This document shows, piece after piece, positions 38,801 through 50,000 of a stretch of 64,000 nt of DNA. The stretch comes from Halichondria panicea (taxonomy: Eukaryota; Porifera; Demospongiae; Suberitida; Halichondriidae). Numbering within the stretch: the stretch's first letter is position 1; each line of letters starts with the position of its first letter. The stretch is from positions 155,001 to 219,000 of the forward strand of contig NC_087384.1 in the NCBI RefSeq assembly GCF_963675165.1, read 5' to 3'. The notes beneath the pieces were generated by a model, which was given only the letters and a program-made list of their open reading frames with translations, was not told the origin of the DNA and made no database searches. The translations under genes and the position numbers were made by a program.

Positions 38801-41800
38801 GACACCACCACTATATATACACAAGCTAGCTAAGAAAATCCATCACTACATCTAATACAGTCTGCCCCAGTATCAACGTGCCCTACATGTACATGTACAC
38901 GTACAGCAGCGACTTTCACCTTCAAGAGCTCTCACATAATTATTGTAGGACTTTTCAAGAGACAGTTTTGTACACAGTAACTAATAATAGCATGTCTTGT
39001 ACCTCTCCAAGTCCTCGTCCACGAGTGTGCTCTCCTCCGACTGCAACAGGTGGTCCAATCCATACTTGATAATCTCCGATAGATCTGAGGCCACACCCAC
39101 TCCACCCACCCCCTGTGAGAACTGCCCTCCCTCAATGACAGTCTGAGTGAGCTCTAGTTTAGCCAGCGCCCTCTTGAGCACTATCTCCTCAACAGTGTGT
39201 CTGCACAGCAGTCGAATCACCTTCACTGGTCTAAAAAATCAGAGCATAATTTTATATATAATTATATGACTGTGCTATGTACAAGTAGTAAATAAACGGA
39301 GAGGGGGGCGGGGGGGGAGTGTAGTTGAATATCTTTCAACAGCCATAACTTTTGTATCATTGATCCAATTTCAAAATTTTTATGATTTTCTGAAAGCTCA
39401 GGAAAAGACCTTTCAAATTGTGTGTTAAAATCCAAAATTTTGTTGGAGACCTAATTTGTCATTTTTCGGCCTTGGACCATGGGCTATTATTCATGGTATC
39501 GCCAAATTGGCAAATACTTTTTTGTCTCAAATATGATTTTTGATGACACCATTTGAACTATTTTTTTCTAAGCTTTCAGAAAATCCCCTAAAAATTAACA
39601 TTGGATCCACAGAATTCAAGTTATGGCAGCCGAAAGAATCCCTGAACTATTGAGTGTAGTTGAATATCTTTCAACAGCCATAACTTTTGTATCATTAATC
39701 CAATTTCAAAATTGTTAGGATTTTCTGAAAGCTCAGGAAAAGACCTTCGAAATTGTGTGTAAAAATCCAAAATTTTGTTGGAGACCTAATTTGTCATTTT
39801 TCGGCCTTGGACCATGGGCTATTATTCATGGTATCGCCAAATTGGCAAATACTTTTTTGTCTCAAATATGATTTTTGATGACACCATTTGAACTATTTTT
39901 TTCTAAGCTTTCAGAAAATCCCCTAAAAATTAACATTGGATCCACAGAATTCAAGTTATGGCAGCCGAAAGAATCCCTGAACTATTGAGTGTAGTTGAAT
40001 ATCTTTCAACAGCCATAACTTTTGTATCATTAATCCAATTTCAAAATTGTTAGGATTTTCTGAAAGCTCAGGAAAAGACCTTCGAAATTGTGTGTAAAAA
40101 TCCAAAATTCTGTTGGAGCCATAATTTGTCATTTTTCGGCCTTGGACCATGGGCTATAATCCATGGTATTTGGATGAAATTGGCAACTTTTGTTATTTCT
40201 CAAATATGAACTTTGATGTGAAAGGTCTCTTTCTAAGCTTTCAGAAAATCATAAAATCGTTGAAATTGACTACTCAGAAATCAAGTTATGGCAGCTGAAA
40301 GAGTCCCTAACGAGAGCATCAAGCTACTGCATATTAGAATGTGCAATATACTATACCTTTAGGGTAAGGTTATAGCTATTAAGCCCACAGGACTATATCT
40401 GCATAGTACATACGTACACAGTGTACAGCCATATAATTACGCATTATGGGATACTTCAGCACACGTACATGCATGATACTGTACCTGGTCTGTCCCAGTC
40501 TATGTGCCCTGGCCGCTGCCTGGAGGTCATTCTGGGGGTTAAAGTCCGAGTCCACAAAGATTATCGTATCTGCCCCCGCAAGATTTAAACCTTGACCTCC
40601 AGCTCTCGTACTCAGCAGGAAAATGAATGTTTCGTCATTCTTGGAGAAGTTTTTCACTGCTAAGAATCTTTCTTCGCCACGTACAGAGCCATCCAGACGC
40701 TCGTATGAGTATCCTAGATAATATACAGAGGGTATTTTCAATTGGTGATAATCGTACATCCACTGACCTCTGTACCCTAGGTAGTCCTGAATAATGTCCA
40801 ACATGCGTGTCATTTGAGAGAAGAGTAGCACACGATGACCTCTATACGGTTCATGCATGGGGTCACTGTGACACAATGGTTGCCATGCCTACCTTGAATG
40901 CAAATGGCTAAGAAGCTTGTCGATGATAAACAACTTCCCTACACAATTGCAAATAATGATCACGTTAGTTGTTACAAATTATTGGCCTATTAATTCGAAG
41001 GTTCCATATAATTTATTTTCTTACCACTGGCCTCGATGAGATGCTCTCCCAGTTCAAACGGCTCGGGCTCTACCCCGTCAAACAGGTATGGGTGGTTCAC
41101 ACACTTGCGCAGCTGGACGAGGATGTTCATCAGCCGTGTCTTGCTACCAGCCTCACCAAAGGCAGCTGCATGCATGATGACATACAATGATTCCTTACAT
41201 GCGTGTGATAATAAATCTGTGGGTATAAACGTTTGTGGTTTGGCTTACCAAGATCTTTCATCAGAATGGCTTTGTAGTATTTCTTCTGAATGGCAGACAG
41301 TCCAGTGTAGAGCACCACCTCAGTCTTGGCGGGTAGGTCAGCCAGAACCTGCAGGGGAGAGTACTGATGATGTCAGTCATGTTACTAAGGTTACAAACAA
41401 CCTACTACTAATTCGTATATAGGGCCTATAATTATAATGGATTGACTTTTTACATACACACCTGAACATTAACATGTAGTTACAGAGGATATATAAAAGC
41501 TATATAGCATTAACTGCATACATTTAACTGACCTCATTTTTTGTCCTCCTGAGTAGAAATGGCTCCAGGACAGAATGCAGTGTCTTAGCAACCTCATCAT
41601 CTGCCATGGCAACAATGAAACTGTAGCTCATGCACATACACATACTATAATCCACCTTTAAGATCTGAGAAGGATGAGAGGAAATGCTCCACTTTAGTCA
41701 GGGGAAAGAGGCTGCTAGCGACAAAGCTCAGTAGAGAGTATAGCTGCGTGGGGAAATATTTGTGAACCAACACTGTGGGTATGAATTTAGATAATATTAC

Positions 41801-42300
41801 TAGCACTTGTACTACAGAGGTTTTCAGGTAGGTTAAGGGAATGCTTCAGCCTGTAAAGTTACTCATACAGCAGTAATTGAATTATAACTTATGCACAGTA
41901 ACTTTACCAGTGAAGCATTCCCTCAACCTACCTGAAAACCTAATATAGTCCAGTTGGTAAAAGTTTTGCCCATAAGCAATTAAATATCTGGCCACAGAGA
42001 AACCTGGCTGATATATGGACCTTAATTAGGTTATACATAGTGTACCCACAGATTTGAGGTTACAGATCTACTCATGATAATAGTTACCTCTGTGAGGTTG
42101 TTTTGAACTGGTGTTCCTGTCAACAGCAGACGGAATCCAACATCAAACTACACACACAACACACACAGAGGGTCATCATCACTACATGTGTGGGTATTAA
42201 ATGTATAGCTGCATAATACCTGAGCTAGGAGAGTGTAGAGAACAGAGGAAGAGTTCTTTAGTCGATGACCCTCATCAATAATTAGACACTGCCATGGAAT

Positions 42301-42333
<33 letters not shown>

Positions 42334-45300
42334 GTGTGTGAGGGGTGGGGAAATTTAGACGGTATGTTCCATGCATGCAGCATATATGGGATTGAAGAGA
42401 GGTTGATAGTCATAATTATGAATACAATCACTAGTATAACACACATACAAAACACCCTCTACACACATACACACTAATGTATTACAATACACTATTACCT
42501 TTGCATGAAAGATGAGTCCCTGATCACCACCTGTGGAACACAAGGATATAACAACTGTGACCCAGTGCTACTAATGGGTTACCTCATAGTTGCCTAGCAT
42601 GATGTGGAACGGATACTTTGCTTTCTTCCAATTGGACGATTGTCCAGTCACATGATCAGTCACCTCAGCTTTCTGTTCTTCTCTTCGTTCTTTGCTGCCA
42701 GAGTAGTTCAGCACTCGTAAATGTGGAGCAAACCTTCAAACAATTAGAGCAAAACACATTACAATAATTATAGCTGTTATATAGCTGCGTAAAAACAAGC
42801 AAACATGTCCTTGTGTTATTAAACAATTACCATTCAAACAACCCACAGACCATAACAACCACACTAAGCGCCCACTAAATGCCTTTCTCAGCTGATAGAG
42901 ATTCTAAGATTACACGCCCATTCATTAATTCCTAGAATGGGCATTCTTGGAATTGGAATGCAAATATACCTGGAATAACAAACCACACACCAACCCATTA
43001 AAGTTTTGTCATAACACACTACAAAGATGGCCTTAAGCGTGGTAGAAAGAGGAGAGATTTGTGTGGCAGCTGCCAGTGAAGTACTACAAGACCTTGCTGA
43101 TGGGAGAGGAAAGTATGCACAAGCTAAATTGAAGTCACTGGAGAAAGTTGCTGTTGAACTTGCGACCCATGCTGAAATGCTGGCCGAACGCCTGGAGGCA
43201 GGGGACAAATTGTACCAAGAAAGGGACAAAGAGTTGCTTAAGAAATCTGGAGAACTTGGTACACAAGAAGAGGAACTACAAGCTCAAAAGAATCTTGTTG
43301 TTACCAACCTAGCTGTACAGAAGAAAGTGCTTCAAGAAAAAGAAGCTGAACTTTCAACAGCAGAGAGAACTCTGCGGATTGCTGAGCGTAAGTTAAGAGA
43401 AGCAATAAAAAAAAAGGAAACAAACGTTCAAAGATGTGCAACGATTGGTGCAATTGTGTCTGGATTAGTGGCACTACCAGTTGGCGCTACACCTGTTGCA
43501 GTTGCGTGTGGAGCTGCTGTGGGAGGTACGTTTGGAGCTGCTATAGGAGCTATACAAAATTCTCTAAGTAAGAAAGTAGAAGATGGTCTCTCAATCAGGG
43601 ATCACTGTAGATCGAATGTCAATAATGCCAAGTCCACTATTAGATCTACAGAGAACAAAATTTCGTCTTTCGAACCAAAAATGAAAAGCTTAACTTCAGA
43701 TATTGAACGTCTTAATCAGCAACTCAAAGACCTACACAGAAAACGAAGTGAGCTTAAAATAGCCATTCCCATCCTTAAAGAAAGTATTGAATTTTGGAAA
43801 CTTTTCAGTAATCTCTCTAAAATCGGAGAAAATAAGGCTACGAGTTTGCAAAATATTGTTGCAATAGCAAACAAGGAACAATTTCATAGCTTTAAAATCT
43901 TTCGTTCCCCAGGAACTCAGATCAAAAAAAGCACATTTTTTGAAGCGTGGGCAGACATTGAGAAAGAGGCTGCTAAGAGTGGTAGTCATATTTTCGTTTT
44001 CGATTACTCTTGTGCATTGTGCGAAAAGAAATACCATGACTTGCCTTATCTCCGTGGCTCTGACTTAATTTGTTCTACATGTCAAGAAGAACTGATCAAT
44101 CCCATGTGCAAATTACTGTTTAACATACTGAGTAATATACTGAGTATTATGCTTAAAATACTGCGTATTCTGTTTAACCAACCTGGACTCTCTTACTTTA
44201 TTAATGTTATGTTTCCTCGTAGTATGCACTAGTATATGCATGTTGGTACGTATATAATTATATATACTATAATGTATATCATTATACAAATTAAAACGAT
44301 TTTTTTCTCCTAAAAAAATATATGGTGATTATGGGGCACCGGTTGTAATAAAGTTTAAACCACACTACTTTGTAAGGCCTTTTGATCTCTAAGATCAAAG
44401 AAATAGCATGCAGTGCCAGTATATATATACCATGGCATGTTGTAGGGCCAATATAATTATGCCATTGCACTGGGGCAAAGTGACTTTTTGAGACCCTCCA
44501 TGCACCCAACACTGCAAATTATTGCTTTTATAGTGACACACTCAGTGAGACATTCGTGGTCCCTGTGGGAAATTTACTACATGTATGCAGCATATGCAAT
44601 TACTATAATTATCAGAGCGTATTACGCCCTTATGTAGAAAAGTGTGTCTAATCACGGCTATAGTGCTTGATCTATATTCTACATGTATATATATGTGTGT
44701 CACACACGGGTACTGGGTCTACAAGCATCCTATCATTCCTTGACTATCTATAATTATGTCAAAAACAGAAATACAGCAAGTGTTTTCTTATATAGTTTCT
44801 ATATGCTGGTTTCTATATATGCAGTAAATAGTTTTCAAGGCAACAAAGTAGCTAGTGACTGCATGCATGTATATATATACTTAATAAATAATCAACTTAC
44901 TTTTAAAGGAACATAAATTTTTATTAGCTTTTTGAAGCCTGGGCAGACATATTATTGTCATTGAGAAAAAGAAGCTGCTAAGAGTGGTGGTCATATTTTT
45001 TCGTTTTTGATTGTGTACCCGCATAATAATTATAATTAGAAAATGCAAACCACTTGCAAGTAATCAGAAACGCTATGAATAATTATAACCTCACAACTTG
45101 AATATGGTAATTACAGACAAATCCACTTGTGAAAATTATGTTACTTTTATTAGAAATGTGCATAAATCATTTATTGTACATGCATGCATGCAGAAACTTG
45201 TATGTTATATTAAATAGGCTATATACATGTATATATCTAGCTATAACTTATAATTATTATACACAACACTATTTTTCAAATTTGATCGAGAATAAGACAT

Positions 45301-47037
45301 CGATAGAGTCAAGACTTTTGGGGGTTACCCTTCAAGGATTTCATCTCCTCCTGAGCTTTGATATCTTGTTCGCTGATGGCCTTTTCATCCTCTAATAGAA
45401 TAGACTGAAATTGGGCTGCCAGTCCCGGTAAGTTTTCATGAGATTGTTCCCAGGTTGGATTCTCAGTAACGTACTTGTAAAGCTCTTTCTGTGTTATTTT
45501 AATTTGCTCTATGTAGACATTGCATACTCCATGCAGGGCGACCCATTAAAACCTGATTGCGTAGGCGGGCCTCAGTTACAGTAGTCTGTCAGTCTGTCTG
45601 TGTGTCCGTACCATGTGTCTGTCGCTTAGTTTGGCTTCACAATTTGTACGTAGGGAAACTAAAACTAAGGCTTAAAATTTGGCAGATTTTGCAAAGAAAT
45701 CTTTGTTTCGCAGAAAAGGCAAGCTAAACCTATTACCCAAAGAAGCTTTTTGCGTACTACTAAATGCGGTTATTATTTGGCCCAGTTATATGCGGCTATT
45801 ATTCGAAACATAAGCCAATAATTACTGATTGTTTGTGGAAAAGGGTTGATACAATAGAAAGCTAGAATTATAATCATGCACTTTAGTGCTCTAGTTTTTT
45901 TAGCCTCTGCAGTTGTTTCTCCATCAGCCTTGAAAAACCTTTTTCCAGTTTAAACCATTTAAAAAGAGCCATTACACAATTAATTGGTTTTAAAACCCTT
46001 CATTCCAGAGGAACTCAGCTCAAGAAAAGCACATTTTTTGAAGCATGGGCAGACATTGAGAAAATGGCTGCTAAAAGCGTTGATCATGTTTTTATTGTTG
46101 ATTACTCTTGTGTAAGGTACTGAAAAATAATATTAGTGACTTGCCACATATGAAAGGCTCTGACTTACATGCCACCGTCCTAGCACTGAACTACATCTAA
46201 ATAGGTAGAGCTTTGTTGATTGTCCATAATTGTGTTACAAATGTTAAAAGTGTTATTCTTGCATTTTTGTCTTACGTATATTAATCAAGCTGGCGCTGTG
46301 CTAATGCCTCTCGCCATGTTTTTGCTTTCGCTCAAAAGTATTAGAGTGTTATCTATAATGAATTTTATATTAAAGTTAGCTTATCTATATAAAGTCACTG
46401 AGAAGAAAAGACTTATTTACATGCATCTATTGCTGTATTATGTGGCTTACCAGGACCTCAAGAAAGAAGAAAATTGATTCTTCCAGGATCTGTAGTTCAG
46501 TGTATATAATATCTAAGAAGAAAAGACCTGTGTACATGCATATTGTTATCTATATTGTTATATGGTAGTGTTTTGTGGCTTACCAGGCCCTCAAGACAAA
46601 GATGATTCTGCCAGGAGGATCTGGATCTGGATCTTGGATATTATTTTCTCTCATGAGCGCGCATGCGCATTACATCCACAGGAATAATTAAAGGGTGTGT
46701 CCAAAGAGATCAATTTCACAAATGGCTACTGCTAGCTAGCTGTTTTAACAGATATTTTCTGAGTATTGTAGCTAACAAAAAGCTAGCGCTTTAGTGCAAG
46801 GCTAACTCATATGTTGAATAGAAAGTTTGTGCGGACAGATGATGCCATGAAAGATTCTGAAGAGACTGCAACAGCCTTCAATGTGAGTCAAACTAGCCAT
46901 AACTCGAGAAAGAAGCTTTAGTTTGCTAATCCACGAATCAAAATCCAAGAGAACGTGGCTAGAAGCCTATAGAAGCTGTTAGTTTTCGTCGCATTGTAAC
47001 CGTTGAGCAGTTATAGCTGGAATACACACACACACAC

Positions 47038-47076
<39 letters not shown>

Positions 47077-50000
47077 CACACACAGTCAGCTTTACCGTAT
47101 CCCTCGTGCGGCTACGCCTCGAGGCATAATTAGTAACAGGAATCAGTTAACGGATTAGCTGCAGTCATATATGTAGTGACAAAATTTGTTATTTGAAATC
47201 TATATACCATTCTTTGTGACTGATTATTAATTATTAGTAGTGAACTCACTAGAAACCTCATATTATAGTGTAGACTAGCTATATACGCCAAAAAAGTTTA
47301 AGAGTTAATCCATATTTTCTTTCAAGGCTTTCATCTCCTCCGAAGCTTTGAAGTCTTCTTCAGTGATGGCCTTTTGATCCTCCAGTAGAACAGCGTGAAA
47401 CTTTGCTGCCAGATCTTGTATGTTTACACGAGATTCTTCCCAGGTTGGATTCTCTGTAAGGTACTTGTAGAGATCTGCCTGTGTCTCTTTGATCCGCTTC
47501 GTGTAGACATCGCATACTCCATGCAGGGCGACCCACTTGGCATAAAACCTCATCACCTTTGTCTTGAAACCTTTTGATGTCCACAGTTTGAGACGTTTCT
47601 CTTCTGAGTACTTCTCCAATGCTATCTCAATTTGAGATTTCACGTCAGAATGTCCAATCAAAGAGCAATGTGTTTGCATTTGCTTCCAAAACAGTGCAAC
47701 CTTATTCATGACAACAGATAGATGTTTGAGAGCTCCAGCTGCCTCGTGGAGTGCTTCGACTGCAACTTGTGACATATTCTCTTCTGTCTTGCACTGCCCA
47801 ATCTTGAGAGTGAAATCTGACATCTTGACAATAGCTGCATAGCGTTCTTCTCGGATAGCTTGCTCTTGTTTAAGAGCCTCCAATCGTTGCTTTCTTATGG
47901 CGTCTGCCTTCTCCTCTCCATCAGCCTTGAAATGCTTTTTGGCAGTTAAACCATTAAAAATCTCCTTTAAAAATTTCCATTGACCACTTACGTCACCAAT
48001 TTGAGATATTGCTTCGTCTTCGTCTACCTCAAGTTTTTTACGTCGAATTTCTGCCTCCGTTACTTTTATTTCTGTCTCTTTAACCTTTTTCTCCTCAATT
48101 TTTTTATCTGCTTCAAATTGTTGTCGCTGCTCTTCCTTCTCACTTTTTTTTCGATCAAATTCTCCTTTGGCTCCTTCTGTATCGTTAAGTATTTCTAATA
48201 CTTTATTTGCTTGGTTGTAAAAATCACCTTCCAACTCACTTGCTTCTTGCTCCATTGCTTTTGCGATCTCTGAAATAGTTGATAAGGAATCAACTGCAAT
48301 CTCCTCCAAGTTGTCCAGAAGATAGGCATATGTGGCTTGCAAGTCTACTACAATAATTCTCGAAGCTTCCTTGAATTTAACAACAGTCACAGCAGATTTA
48401 TCACAGAGCTTGGTAATGTCATAGCCCAGTCGCTGTATTTTAACCTGCTGAGGTGTAAACTTCGATCCAGCTGCTCCAACTCCATTGTATGCAATGCGGA
48501 TGAATTCTCCCACGCGTCCAAGATCGGTTACCAATGTTTTCAGATCAACATGTTTAAAAACCGTTTGTTCTTGAAGTACAATAGAAGAACCCTCATCGGG
48601 AATTATATCCAGGGAATACAATTCTCCGTCGATTACAACAGTCTCAGGTGCAGCAACAACAGCCATATCAAAAATCTGGTATCAAATTCCAGGTTTTACT
48701 GAGTTATTTTATAGAAACTGTACCAGTTTCAGAAATCATCCCATTTTATACCCAGACTGATTCTAGGAATATCTGATTCTAGGAATATCTATGAATAATA
48801 AACCAGCTACTCAGACTATAATTATGGTGGCAGTGCAGTACACAATTAGTTGAATTACATGCAAACACATGGAACTGGAGCAGGTGAAAAGCAGTAGTGT
48901 TGTACATGATAATTAAGTGATAAGGTGTAAGCTGTACACAACAGTATCAAGAGTGCATAAGAAGAGAAGAGTGTCGAACTACTGATACTTCTACACAAAC
49001 ACTGTGCACAAAGTAACATGACTCGCACGTGATAAAGTATTGTAAATTTACTAGTAATCTCCTAGTAAATGTTAACCGTGACGTTTTTAGGGGTGTTGTT
49101 TTCGAACAATTCTAGCTAGTAATTGTTCAATGTTCGCGTTCAACGTTCAGAGCTTGTGAAGCTGCTCACTGCACACTGATGGGAGACGATCTCTTCACAA
49201 AAATCATATAATTAGAGACAATAGTTGAGTTGATCCTCTTCACTTACACTCTTTACTCACTATTAACAACTTCTGTGTGTTGCGTAATTATGACAAACGT
49301 CATCAATTGCGAGTTGCTCACGTGCAATTGACAGGATATCACGTTACTTTGTGCACAGTTTTTGTGTAGAAGTCAGTATCAGTAGTTCGACACTCTTCTC
49401 TTCTTATGCATTCTTGACAGTATGTTGGACCAGAAGTAGAGAATTAATTAATACTATTTTAGGGACTAGGATGACAGAGTCAGCAAAGAAGTCATACTGG
49501 GTCTTCACGTGTAAATGAAACACGTGGGTGTACGCATGAAGAACGTCAAATTTTAAGTTGTGTATAGCTAGCAAATGCTTAATGCTTACATTTGTATAGC
49601 CTTTGTTGCTCAGTGTTATGGTGACGCTATCCATGCTATGCAGCGCTTTAGTAAGACAGGTAGGCAGAATCAGAATAGAATACACACTGACATAATTAAC
49701 TACTATATCCCTAACTGCCTACACAACCTTGAGTAAATAGTGTAAGTACAAATGTACAAAATCCTGGCGCAGGGGACAACTTCACATGCGCACACTGTTA
49801 TCAGAACATTTCCTGTGCACTTCGCAGATGTCGTACCTCTTCTGTGCCAGACCCTTCTTTGTGTGAAGGGGCGTGGCTTGCAAGACTGACATTAGTAAAC
49901 CAGTAGGTTTTACATCGGATTGGCAGTGCGTTTTTACAGGTGATTAGCGATAATTATTTCACAGTATGGACTTTCGCTATTCCAGTTACCTTTGAGACAG

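Noticed and set aside
42265-42290. DEGH instead of DEAH in the CHD1L Walker B motif
   Set aside because: DEGH is common in functional SNF2 ATPases such as BRG1 and RAD54, so it is not a defect.
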